This document shows positions 26,801 through 33,412 of a stretch of DNA of 64,000 nucleotides, piece after piece. The first letter of the stretch is position 1; the number at the start of each line of letters is the position of its first letter. A model generated the notes under the pieces. The model was given only the letters and a program-made list of their open reading frames with translations, was not told the origin of the DNA and ran no database searches. This DNA is from an uncultured Bacteroidales bacterium (GTDB lineage: Bacteria; Bacteroidota; Bacteroidia; Bacteroidales; Bacteroidaceae). Both the position numbers and the translations under genes were made by a program. The stretch is taken from contig CADCHQ010000001.1 of assembly GCA_902801325.1 (NCBI GenBank), forward strand, positions 124,001-188,000. Reading direction: 5' to 3'.

Positions 26801-28703
26801 GGCAGTCGGTGATGTTAATGGGGCATTGGGTATATCCGATGAATCCTCCGTTAGAGGCATCGCCGTCGATGGTGCTGACAATGGAGACAGATACACGGCA
26901 GTTCTCGATGGCAACAACCCCTGTGGTATAACTATCTATTTTACCAATCAAACCACTCGCAAACTTTTTGGTGGAACGTACAAGACCGGATACATGTAAA
27001 TTTCGGATAGTTGTAGCACCGCGTACATTGCTGAAAGGAGCTGCTCCTTCCACACTGACGCTATCATAGTTGATGGTGAGTGTATGGCCGTTGCCATCGA
27101 ATGTTCCATTAAAATAGCTAATATCTTCCTTGCCAAGCATGGTATGACTATTGCCTAAGTCAATGTCATTAGCCATAATGATATCGTAATTTCTTCTATA
27201 ATCACTTGTCACTAACGCTTCTAATGCTTCCCAGTCGGCAGCATTGCGCAGTACAATGCGTCCCTGCTTGTCAACAGGCAACTCGTAGTCGGCAGTAGTG
27301 GCTGATGCCCCCGCTACACCGGGTGCGAAATGCACACTCTTTACCTCCATAGTGTTGGTATATTGGCCACCCAAAGCATATTGCAGTTCCACGTTATGAT
27401 CCAAATCCGTCCATGTGCCAGCACGTTCTACACTTGCCTTAGAGAAGGTGGGTAGGATGAGCGTCGCAGGTAGCATGGTCATAGCGTAACCACTGCCTGG
27501 GCCCCAATTCCATGTGCTGGTGCTCACGCGGCGCACACGATAGTATACATTGTGCCCCTGATAATCGTTCAACATGAGAGAGTCCGTGAAGGCATATTCC
27601 GATTTTCCTTCCTCGTATTCTATCATGGCCACTGTTATCCAGTCCGAACTGCTCACGTCGGGGCGCTCTGAAGTGTTGCGCTGTAGTTCCCAAACATCGC
27701 TGGTCGAGATGTCGCCCCATTGGACATGGTTGATGCCCCACGTCACGGTCACCTTTCCGTTACTATCCAGTAAGGCTTTCATGGCTTGTGGATTGTGCAG
27801 AGTGGGCAGGTCGATAGGTTCCGATTCTGTTGTCTGTTCAGCTTTTTCCGAGTCGACGTAGGTGGCGCGCACATACAAGTCCTTGATGCATCGGTCGGCA
27901 GGAAGGTAGGCAAAGCCACTGCTCGCAGTCCCTAGGTCTATGCTCTTGTTGTTATATACATTGCCGTTCATCTCTTTCCAGTAAGCCGTGATATTCTTCA
28001 CACCCGTGGCTGGTATCGTATAGAAGGCCATCAGCGTTCCGATGTGGTTGACATCATAGCTCAGTATAGGGTCTATAATTTCGGGCAAAGCCAAATCTGG
28101 AGCAGCTGCAATATTCCATTCACTGGCCGTGATGGCAATGTTCTTCGAACTCTCACCTGCAGGACCCGCAGGACCGTTACCCGTCTTGTGGATGCTCCAT
28201 GAGATGGTGACGGTCTTGCCTCGATACGAGGCAGGGATGTTCCAAACGAGGTGAATGATGGCATAATCCGTACCCGATATGATGGGGATGGTTGCCTCTT
28301 TCTCCGAAGTGGTCACGTTGATGCTACTGTAGTCGCGGTCGCGTTTCAGCACCATTGCTCCGTCCACACCCTTATAGAATTTAGCAACGGGGTGCGAGCC
28401 GCTTTTGTCCCACGACCTGTAGTAGAAGAGTGTTTCCTTCTTTCCGTCGCAGGTGATGTAGACATAACCTTTGTCAATCCAACTGTCATAGCCGTCCTCA
28501 TCATAGACGGGCATGTCCAGTTTTAGTTGTCTCATGCCGTCGAGCATAACCGTGTAACGCCAAACGTCCTCGGGTGCGTTTGATGCCGAAACTTCGTTAG
28601 CCTGGAAGGGCGACAGCAAGATGAGCATCAAGGCAAAAGTCTTAACAAGACTCATTCCCCACCCTTTTCTAATAGCGAAGGGAGTAGTTACATTCGTATT
28701 CAT
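17898..28703 (-). CDS. Giant (3601-aa) multidomain surface protein with GLUG, carboxypeptidase-like and LamG domains
   Basis: An uninterrupted 3601-codon frame. In order: a signal-like N-terminus (cleavage near VSA), a fibronectin-like region (about 300-420), GLUG-type repeats (about 530-900; GGFIG and GGIIG blocks with regularly spaced Cys), carboxypeptidase-regulatory-like beta domains (about 1190-1400; GTVRGYVRLSNGIGLPGIEV), a long unassigned middle, and two LamG domains (about 2518-2690 and 2720-2880; FTLDVMIKPEK, YTLMFWFRTND). Beta modules follow, then a C-terminal tail (GWYTVSGIKLSGKPNRKGVF, ending in KVTIK) resembling secretion tails of Bacteroidota. No catalytic motif seen. Probably an adhesin or glycan-binding surface fibre. 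It heads an operon with a lipoprotein and the GLUG/dockerin protein. Confidence 0.88.
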   Translation of the reverse strand: MNTNVTTPFAIRKGWGMSLVKTFALMLILLSPFQANEVSASNAPEDVWRYTVMLDGMRQLKLDMPVYDEDGYDSWIDKGYVYITCDGKKETLFYYRSWDKSGSHPVAKFYKGVDGAMVLKRDRDYSSINVTTSEKEATIPIISGTDYAIIHLVWNIPASYRGKTVTISWSIHKTGNGPAGPAGESSKNIAITASEWNIAAAPDLALPEIIDPILSYDVNHIGTLMAFYTIPATGVKNITAYWKEMNGNVYNNKSIDLGTASSGFAYLPADRCIKDLYVRATYVDSEKAEQTTESEPIDLPTLHNPQAMKALLDSNGKVTVTWGINHVQWGDISTSDVWELQRNTSERPDVSSSDWITVAMIEYEEGKSEYAFTDSLMLNDYQGHNVYYRVRRVSTSTWNWGPGSGYAMTMLPATLILPTFSKASVERAGTWTDLDHNVELQYALGGQYTNTMEVKSVHFAPGVAGASATTADYELPVDKQGRIVLRNAADWEALEALVTSDYRRNYDIIMANDIDLGNSHTMLGKEDISYFNGTFDGNGHTLTINYDSVSVEGAAPFSNVRGATTIRNLHVSGLVRSTKKFASGLIGKIDSYTTGVVAIENCRVSVSIVSTIDGDASNGGFIGYTQCPINITDCLFDGQLLGEQSHSTGGYVGAFASGKIGTFTNCLFAPTEINTKMDDCRTFIREPNPEDVTFTNCYYTTPYDGRKYDSEGRMVLYNNDDWEAFAEKVDHAASTTVNAILAADISITRPVGTTKGFYCGTFYGNGHTLTVNITGEDFAAPFSIIKNATIRDLNVKGTVTGGIHSSGLVGSCVSTGSENHIENCHVSTNVITSDHYAGGIIGHGHSVKNTIRNCLFDGSITANEFNVTSYVGAFMGWEDGGTSNTVQNNLEHATYTNFNHEGLNYNAKNSGTVWGGTNNWHFKDWGEGNKASSLSTDNLVSNLGSANWLASGNMVLPKQTLSQVGQGFNASDFSVAALDSTLGNGWIQMGSLVVPMMATSTEPEHQSIVWDDRAQVIVNVDKKVGEEVRYVEKRKVTKEENQKGALQMNLCTSCVDHDFRLLVEKGDSKLPLFSTNEQGVSVMKKETGDLARYEFDNNVKLSEAKADTLQQGVSLSWEISRGVADYYRILRADKMQPDKVDTLKSDYVQTAYIDQTAKVQHNYIYTIEGVTQCEGDHISTVTTEGCRIPTGTVRGYVRLSNGIGLPGIEVTATPESGIIGGVKKTVKTDESGYFEIDSLKYQLRGKYSLSTNGIGRDQSITFDEDYNLFTNINFYQETYYTFSGYVLYEGSSIPVGGVQFLRDGKPVIDASGNPVSTTPQGAFEISVPEGTHTIQVMKEGHVFENDGYYIDLDKLEGDQREHNWQKDLSGIYLWDKTKVTLQGRVVGGNDQGQLELGKSLSKNNLGDDLTIIMQLEGDNTSWIVRNQLDPTETERTFKNAHGRNDKDTTEVTMTRHRITIHPSTVTGEYELPLYPVKYKVVEVYAKGYPTLFQTGMVSETLDLTNYANEATATYSRIYHAAPTLDVWQFTGTQDDFYGINQYKSTDNAGTKDTITLWQDGKYTLGYPVFMAESPVAMLLSAREEYYKNNSPLGELDIVNLHGGKVIVNNGLVAVDQSEEVELDEEGQATYAFTPQNTTFMLEDDMALRTLKFTLMYDSTYHDVDPIYAYVMAATEVPQGRRIVAGSNAHVIDILRDPPGSSSSAYIEKGSKISYSYNADYSFQMGAEITIGLGKGSDYFTGMWVGSAATGGTEAGTTNSHDNIAELSWDLATTYYNDWEYNYEFTTNERIETSDGSRKIGADTDVYIGITEDIIVEDGIAVRAVNSKTLQRLKPGMGGKFEVDGHEYEVSGTAKVLARGYDEVKKDSIYLVRDEVMQVKNKIKSTFAYSQTYILDELIPNMIRSRNDLLLDSCTTIEYAQALANQQKSPAYLSTVSPTNEHFSHLNYYKKIDPNNQGSKEWPDEVLDLNNRLTLWAGFIAANEKEKLEATDLVKTYNFDGRTSVSYSESFSTSETNHRYWSMPSSVSLTGEDGIGVDGKGGEPVKKANPNQMFNPQKVEFKVGGVFLSAKITPLFGFDFNYVNGQEKEYSKETGFTLSTSSKSNLSVSVYRTSMTDAEREALIALGNECIFYKNVENNLKGIKNGSKGSSNTTSYIESVANVKRYRNFVYRTNGGATASPWEDERRTVYYNTGTLLDQKTIQINKLRIWAKEPSVSNVPFGEPARFTIYMTNESEMPALVTKELSYYSEDTMNPKGAKILIDGCPLTGTGQNLWLEPNTIVEKQVEVYANSEYDYEDLGISFYDPEDVDDIHTVNLSAHFVPSAGKINISKPGDKWVVNTESAYDKERQAYYLPVHIDGFDVNFPNFDHIELQYKLSTHGDKDWVNVCSYYRDDEKGRELMALASGEKKLMTNNGFIDADFYGEVDPIEQYYDLRAVTVCRHGNGYLTSSSNVLSGIKDTRRPVPFGTPQPANGILGIGDDIKIAFSEPIAGNYLSPINNFQVLGLTNSSNISLSTALHFTGQSMAISQAARNLTAKDFTLDVMIKPEKTGKEMVVLSHGNHEHSMALGLTADHHLMATFEGYTMVSDSIVKFDGLHQVAYVVDNLGEKSTKVTFYDGYKKIGEGEFPDMYYGKGNLCIGYNPFHYADNYNFVGDMLEMRLWNKAMSKSELGNYAQKRLTGYELGLLDNYPMNEGKGIYTYDKAVGGNDVFLYGTTWKVPDGISMKLDGKKGIKLDPKLFKREEYQDYTLMFWFRTNDDAGTLIANGPAKDEDDYKDHFNIGLSLGKLYFRSGGQQIDTDEFYADGSWHHVAVTVNRSRNVGNLYVDQSLKQTFPVDTLGGINGNNLALGATYTDAHTPTNLLEGNIDEVSIYEMVLPENMLKNYSNLTPYGSEMGLLAYLPFSRSELQSDNSQRLMPTGISLKKYKDNHGNIVESRRDTIISQDIITDNADRTNYAPMKNIGNLENIKFSYVADGKDLLINLDVPDYQIEKNNIFLTVKEVADLQGNLMASPIVMDLYAYRNPLRWTVKRKSVEAMYGDGATVDLTIENLSGKSQSYTLEGLPMWITASQTSGVIGALSEQQVTLTISPYINIGTFDEIITIVGENGMTEPLPLTIRIRGEEPNWVVSNEMRDGNLMMHIVAQVMVNGEIAHNPEDILTVFGPGHEVMGTTHIDVDNTANANEARAYLNVYYKTKTREPIPLHFEFYDSETGRISVLKPQGTWVGEVWKEADTIYFNPDTIIGSSMMPLILEETYEYVQPLKLQKGWNWLSFYVEPRESTISDLLEGAAVWEVGDGLEAINARGKAFLFTYKAKPNPDDENSELYYWNKGDTRITLDPCLMYRFYVQNEKTAYLSGHEVSYAITVRKGWNRIGYMSSLNLPIATALAEYTDEASDGDIIKSQSEFAVLNIDKQGNRYWKGSLKYLRSGEGYMIHHKGASEITFSYPYYNNSRYNSGLQGSKQTPPLYCNNTGSSMNIIAQVEGVELEEGDRLVAYMGAETVGIAEASDDGLFFLTIGQGDTERINFTIEHDGEIVATTAHSMPYVDNNLSGSLDKPTVINFTESDGIDGEGWYTVSGIKLSGKPNRKGVFIHNGQKVTIK

Positions 28704-28827
28704 ATTTTAAAGGTTTTGTATTTTGTTTTTCACGATAATTCGATCCTAAGGCTAGTTGTATAGTTAGTTTTTAAGATTTTGAAGCCTCCCTCCCCCTAAG
28801 GGGAGTTGGAGGGACTTCAATTATCAA

Positions 28828-29736
28828 CTAAACAAGGTGCTTGATAATATCTTCTCTGTTACCAGGCAGATAGTCGATGACGGGAATCTCAATCATGGTG
28901 TAGCAACCAGGTTGCTGTTTCATGGCAGCACGAGCCACATTGACGAGTACCTGAGCCGTGAGAGCGGGGTTGTTAATCTTCATGTTGAACTCAAAGAGTT
29001 GGTTGTGGGTCTGACCACTCACACCTTTTCGTACGAGATTCACTCCATGACCTACATCATTCAATGCGTCCACACTTTCAACCTGGAACACATGGGTCTC
29101 GTCATTGGCAAAGTAGGGATCGGCTTTGATAGCCTTTGTCACCTCTTCCAAGTCTGCACCCTCTTCCAATTCCACGTAAACCATGCGGCGATGTATGCCC
29201 TGTCCAACGGGTATGGTCATTGACAGTGCATCTTTCACACCTGCCTTGGAACGCACACATACGCTGTGACCCATCGAACGACCAGGACCAAAGTTGGTGT
29301 ATGAGATACCCTTGGGGGCAAGGCTCTCCATGAGTGTTCTGACGATGCTGTCGCTTCCGGGGTCCCATCCTGCGGAGATAATGCTCACGGTACCATTCTC
29401 TTTGGCAACCTTGTCGAGTGAGCGGCGCAGGTCGACTATCTGTCCGTGAATGTCGAACGAATCCACTGTATTGATGCCTTTAGCCAGGAAACGCTTGGCA
29501 TACTCTTCGACGCTGCGGGTTGGGGTGGCCAAGATAGCCACATCCACATGACCCAGTTCGTCGATCATGTCTTCCGTTATCACTTTATATCCCATCAGTT
29601 CCTGTGGGCAATTCTTCATACCATGACGGCGCACAATGCCAGCCACCTCCATGTCGGGTGCTTCTTGCAATGCCTGCAGTGCATACTTACCAATATTGCC
29701 ATAACCAACGATGGCTACACGAATCATTTTTTCCAT
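28828..29736 (-). CDS. ddh: meso-Diaminopimelate D-dehydrogenase
   Basis: 302 aa from ATG 29736 (MEKMIRVAIVGYGNIGKYAL); an upstream TTG would add four residues. The NADP-binding VGYGNIG is N-terminal, and substrate-domain blocks SAGWDPGSDS, GPGRSMGHSVCVRSKAGV and GVSGQTHNQLFEFN match the dehydrogenase that makes meso-diaminopimelate from tetrahydrodipicolinate in one step. This gives the lysine and peptidoglycan precursor by the short pathway. The cysteine peptidase gene ends 22 bp upstream of the start. Confidence 0.95.
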   Translation of the reverse strand: MEKMIRVAIVGYGNIGKYALQALQEAPDMEVAGIVRRHGMKNCPQELMGYKVITEDMIDELGHVDVAILATPTRSVEEYAKRFLAKGINTVDSFDIHGQIVDLRRSLDKVAKENGTVSIISAGWDPGSDSIVRTLMESLAPKGISYTNFGPGRSMGHSVCVRSKAGVKDALSMTIPVGQGIHRRMVYVELEEGADLEEVTKAIKADPYFANDETHVFQVESVDALNDVGHGVNLVRKGVSGQTHNQLFEFNMKINNPALTAQVLVNVARAAMKQQPGCYTMIEIPVIDYLPGNREDIIKHLV

Positions 29737-29758
29737 ATACCTATTCAATTAAATTTTA

Positions 29759-31153
29759 TCAATTTTCCATTAAGAACATTGGGTCCCAAGCCGGCAACTT
29801 AGTAGGCTTCTGCTTCAGGATATCGAGCACCGACTGAGGACAATATTTTTTGTTCACTACCAAGCGGAACATGTATTCACGGAACCATTCATCAGTCATA
29901 ATCAGATGTCCGGCATAGCCATAAGTTGCTCCCCAAGAGTTTTCTACTTTCCACTTCGTCGGTTTGCCCTCTTTATTGAGGTCAACGGCAACAAGTGTCA
30001 TGGCATGGCTCGAACCTGAGTCAAGGGTTTGTATGCGCTGTTTCTTGTTCATACCGAAGGTTGTACCCAAAAGACTGCCATAGTCATAGTTGTTCACGTC
30101 AAGCAAACCATTTGCGCGGTTGAGTTGCTTACCCACGTCGCATGAGAAATACATAGGAACGCTGTCTTGTAGTGAAGCGATAGCAATGGGTGACAGATCA
30201 TCTATGTCAAGGTTCACATAGAGCCAGTTGTGTCCATCGTATAGGTGACGGTCCATGTCTATTTCATACACCTTGTTATAAGGTCTGCTTGGGTCATTCA
30301 TCAGCATCACATAGTCGGCATTTAGGTCCTCTTCGGGTTGACACACCTCTTTGTAGAATGAAAGCGGAGTATAGCGTTTAGGTTCGCTCAATAACTTCCC
30401 TTTCTTATCCTTCGGTGCCCAAGTGAACTCTTTCACGGGTTCACCATATGCCAAAGTCAACATCTTGTAGATGGTCTTCATTTGTTCCACCTTATAAGCC
30501 TCTAGTTGCTTCACACTCTGTCCGGCTTCACTCTTCTCGCGAATGTTTATGGCTATTTCGCGCAACTTACGCTTCAGGTGTCCGTTGAACTCACTTGTGC
30601 TGTTCGACACATAGGTCTCCTGCATCACATCCTTAGGAACGAGTCCGTATTTCATAACAAGGTCGGCCACACCCGTATAGGTGCCACCGTCGCCGATGGG
30701 GTTCCTCATCAACCACTGCACTTGCTGAGAGTCTATATTCATCTTACGGGTGTCGATGATACTCTGGAGGAACAGGTTCGATTTCTCCAGTTGGTCGTAG
30801 AAGAAAGTGTAAATGTGGCTGAACATAAAGCCTTCAACCCCCAGATTCTTCATGGCTCGCTGACGCAATACATTTGTACCTGTAAACAGCCAGCATCGTC
30901 CTGAACTCTCTTGGTCGGAGATACCTGAGTTATTGACTTCTATGGAGAACCATGTGTCCAGCGCCTGCTGGTTATTACCCACTAGTGCCATCTTGTTGAT
31001 GCTGTTCGACTGGATGGCATTCCGCAATGCTCGTTCGGCAGGAGTGGTTTCGCCACCCTTTTCCAATTGGCTCAAAACTTCAGGTGTAATTGTTTGTTGT
31101 GCATTTGCTGTTGCACAGAATAACATTACTGTAAGAAACAATCTAACTTTCAT
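29759..31153 (-). CDS. C1-family aminopeptidase C/bleomycin hydrolase-like peptidase, exported
   Basis: 464 aa with a signal peptide (cleavage near ANAQ19), then the papain-fold core of the PepC/bleomycin hydrolase branch. The triad is visible: C87 in SGRCWLF, H383 in SSHAMTLVAVD and N405 in VENSWG. Cytosolic PepC has no leader, so this version acts in the periplasm or outside, as often in Bacteroidales. Role inferred: trimming of peptides for uptake. A TATATTTG -7 box lies about 22 bp upstream. Confidence 0.93.
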   Translation of the reverse strand: MKVRLFLTVMLFCATANAQQTITPEVLSQLEKGGETTPAERALRNAIQSNSINKMALVGNNQQALDTWFSIEVNNSGISDQESSGRCWLFTGTNVLRQRAMKNLGVEGFMFSHIYTFFYDQLEKSNLFLQSIIDTRKMNIDSQQVQWLMRNPIGDGGTYTGVADLVMKYGLVPKDVMQETYVSNSTSEFNGHLKRKLREIAINIREKSEAGQSVKQLEAYKVEQMKTIYKMLTLAYGEPVKEFTWAPKDKKGKLLSEPKRYTPLSFYKEVCQPEEDLNADYVMLMNDPSRPYNKVYEIDMDRHLYDGHNWLYVNLDIDDLSPIAIASLQDSVPMYFSCDVGKQLNRANGLLDVNNYDYGSLLGTTFGMNKKQRIQTLDSGSSHAMTLVAVDLNKEGKPTKWKVENSWGATYGYAGHLIMTDEWFREYMFRLVVNKKYCPQSVLDILKQKPTKLPAWDPMFLMEN

Positions 31154-31174
31154 AATATCACATATTTGGGCACA

Positions 31175-31182
31175 AATATAAT
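31175..31182 (-). promoter_or_regulatory. -7 box of the C1 peptidase gene
   Basis: The minus strand reads TATATTTG, an exact TAnnTTTG match, 22 bp upstream of the ATG at 31153. Confidence 0.5.
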
Positions 31183-31287
31183 AATATTTGTCCGAATGTC
31201 CGTTATTTTTATCATAATAAATCCTAGAATACCCTCAAAACTTTAATTTATTAATAGTTTTGGTGTTTGTTTTTATGAAAAATAACT

Positions 31288-31911
31288 TCAATTATTCCCA
31301 AAAAGAGTGAGAAAGTTAGTATGCATTTGATTGATGAGGCTATTGAGCGTGATACCTCTTAACTGAGCCACTTGAGCATAATGATTGGCAATAGGATGGA
31401 GAGTGTCTTCGTCGGTTTCTAAAAGCATGCGGTCGAGAGGGCAATTAAGCAATGCTTGCTCGTTGTAGCGGATGCCGAAACTGAAATAGAATAGTCCACC
31501 CCCGTTCTCTCCCATGATGGAAAGGAGTTGCTTGATTTGTTGTGCATTGCCACGATAACCATGCCAAATGCAAGGTTGTTGAGCATGGAGTTCTTGCCGG
31601 ATGCGAAGCACATCATCAATGGCACGGACACAATGGAGAAAGAGTGGAAGGCGGAGGTTTTCGCTTAACGCCACTTCTTTTCGAAAAACCTGAAGCTGAA
31701 GGTCATATGGTGTGTCGCAAACTTTATCAAGTCCGCTTTCGCCAATAGCAAGGAGCTTCCTCCCATAGTTTTCAATGTGGGTTTCATCACCTCTTTGTGA
31801 GGGGGAAGGCGTTAAGTGCCAAGGATGCCGACCTCGTGTGTCGATGCCGTCTTGTATGACACGCTCGCCAGCAAGGCTAGGATGATGGGTATGGAAATCT
31901 ATCAGTTCCAT
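31288..31911 (-). CDS. TatD-family metal-dependent hydrolase
   Basis: 207 aa from ATG 31911 (MELIDFHTHH); the frame extends 9 codons further but only from that start does the family N-terminus begin. Metal ligands visible: H7 and H9 of FHTH, E58 in IGESGLDK, H93 in FLHCVRA and H117 in WHGYRG. The family has deoxyribonuclease activity in studied members. Residues 34-46 (TPSPSQRGDETHI) replace the usual short linker and come from a G/C-rich intergenic-type repeat. It closes the hemD-rnpA-yidD-tatD block common in this phylum. Confidence 0.9.
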   Translation of the reverse strand: MELIDFHTHHPSLAGERVIQDGIDTRGRHPWHLTPSPSQRGDETHIENYGRKLLAIGESGLDKVCDTPYDLQLQVFRKEVALSENLRLPLFLHCVRAIDDVLRIRQELHAQQPCIWHGYRGNAQQIKQLLSIMGENGGGLFYFSFGIRYNEQALLNCPLDRMLLETDEDTLHPIANHYAQVAQLRGITLNSLINQMHTNFLTLFGNN

Positions 31912-31964
31912 GGTCGTTGAATACAAAAAAACTTTCAACTATGAACTTTGAACTAGGCTTTGCC

Positions 31965-32222
31965 TTAAGGTACAGGATCATACCCACTGCCTCCCCAGGG
32001 ATGGCATCGGAGGATGCGACGGATGGCGAGATAGAGACCGCGGATGGGACCATGTTTGCGGAGGGCTTCAATGGCATATTGACTGCAGGTGGGAGTAAAA
32101 CGACACGAAGGTGGTGTGAGGGGTGAGATGAAACGCTGGTAGAAACGAATAGGAAGAATGAGCAAAGTCGAAACAACTTTGCTTAGTGAAGAGTAAAGTG
32201 TGAAGAATAAAGAATTTTTCAT
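31965..32222 (-). CDS. yidD: Membrane protein insertion efficiency factor YidD
   Basis: 85 aa. The family core [20 protein letters not shown] followed by [12 protein letters not shown] and [12 protein letters not shown] is complete. YidD is a short amphipathic membrane-associated protein that helps YidC-mediated insertion. The first 20 residues ([15 protein letters not shown]) come from repeat-like AT-rich sequence. The ATG lies directly before the rnpA stop, so the genes are coupled, as in many bacteria. Confidence 0.92.
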   Translation of the reverse strand: MKNSLFFTLYSSLSKVVSTLLILPIRFYQRFISPLTPPSCRFTPTCSQYAIEALRKHGPIRGLYLAIRRILRCHPWGGSGYDPVP

Positions 32223-32651
32223 TCAGAATCCCTCCCCGTTTATCTTTTCTGCAATGCGTTGTAGGATAGTTTTCATCTTCGTTTCTATGATGGCGTAATC
32301 GCACAGTTCGTCACTCATCCAAATGAAGGCAAGGTCGAGTTGAGTGTCTTCGGGTAAGTGGTCGAGAAGCAGACCTTTGTTCAGGCGGTATGCTTCACGT
32401 ATAAGACGCTTGGCACGATTGCGGTCTACTGCATGCTTGAAATGGCGTTTGGAAACGGAGATGAGAAGGGATACCAATTTACAATCTGGCAAATTACTAT
32501 TTACTATTTTCTCAACTTTGGTCTCCGTATAAACGGCTCGCAGGGGATAAGCCGTAAGCGAACGGTTATCTCCTGCGAAAAGTGCTTCGATATGTTTTTT
32601 GCTACACAGTCGCTCGGCTTTCCTGAATGTATGCCGGCTCTGCATCATCAT
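32223..32651 (-). CDS. rnpA: Ribonuclease P protein component
   Basis: 142 aa. The RNA-binding signature is at 69-88 (RHFKHAVDRNRAKRLIREAY) with RNR at 77-79; RnpA assists the RNA subunit in maturing tRNA 5' ends. Residues 46-60 (VEKIVNSNLPDCKLV) are an extra segment between the first strands, encoded by a TAGTAAATAGTAATTT-type minisatellite. The start overlaps the hemD stop by 4 bp and yidD begins at its end. Confidence 0.93.
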   Translation of the reverse strand: MMMQSRHTFRKAERLCSKKHIEALFAGDNRSLTAYPLRAVYTETKVEKIVNSNLPDCKLVSLLISVSKRHFKHAVDRNRAKRLIREAYRLNKGLLLDHLPEDTQLDLAFIWMSDELCDYAIIETKMKTILQRIAEKINGEGF

Positions 32652-33391
32652 TGACGTTCCTCTTTAAGGTAGTCGGCTAGAGCCGAAGTGATGCTGGCGT
32701 ACTTAGGCGTAGGTGCCTCAATCTGAACAGAGAGCCCAGCATCCTTTGCTGCCTTGGCGGTATGTACGCCGAAGGTGGCAATAGCAATATCGCGCTGTTG
32801 GAAATCAGGGAAGTTCTTCAACAGGGCAGAGATACCGCTGGGACTGAAGAAGACGAGCATATCATAGTCGAAAGGTTCGTCCTCAGCAAAGTCATTGCTG
32901 ACAGTGCGATACATCACACCCTGCGTGAATTGCAACTTTTTGCTTTCGAGCAGTTCCTGTATCTCGTTGTTGTGAACATCGCTCATGGGGACAAAGTAGC
33001 GCTCGTTCTTGTGCTTCACCATTGTGGGAATCAGGTCATCGATCTTACCTGTTGCACCAAAGAACACCTTACGCTTGCGATATTGTACATACTTTTGAAT
33101 GTAGAGAGCAACTGTCTCAGTAATACAAAAGTACTTCATGTCTTCGGGAATGTTGACACGCATCTCCTTACAGAGGTTGAAGAAGTGGTCGATAGCGTGG
33201 CGCGAAGTGAAGATGATGGCTGTGTGCTCGAGAATGTCGATTCTTTGTGCACGAAACTCACGAGGACTGAGGCTTTCAACCTTGATGAAGGGACGGAAAA
33301 CGATTTCCACCCCATACTTGCGAGCTATGTCGAAGTAGGGAGACTTGTCAGAGGATGGTTTTGGCTGTGAAACCAGAATCTTTTTTACCAT
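32648..33391 (-). CDS. hemD: Uroporphyrinogen-III synthase
   Basis: 247 aa, two-lobed HemD fold: N-terminal KKILVSQPKP, the IIFTSRHAIDHFF block near 60, and the C-terminal VFFSPSGISALLKNFPDF followed by ATFGVHTAKAAKDAG. It cyclises hydroxymethylbilane to uroporphyrinogen III in tetrapyrrole synthesis. Sequence conservation in this family is low, but context (DUF4271 upstream, rnpA downstream) is the standard Bacteroidota arrangement. No other heme gene is nearby. Confidence 0.9.
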   Translation of the reverse strand: MVKKILVSQPKPSSDKSPYFDIARKYGVEIVFRPFIKVESLSPREFRAQRIDILEHTAIIFTSRHAIDHFFNLCKEMRVNIPEDMKYFCITETVALYIQKYVQYRKRKVFFGATGKIDDLIPTMVKHKNERYFVPMSDVHNNEIQELLESKKLQFTQGVMYRTVSNDFAEDEPFDYDMLVFFSPSGISALLKNFPDFQQRDIAIATFGVHTAKAAKDAGLSVQIEAPTPKYASITSALADYLKEERQ

Positions 33392-33412
33392 GACTATACC
33401 TAATACTTTGTC

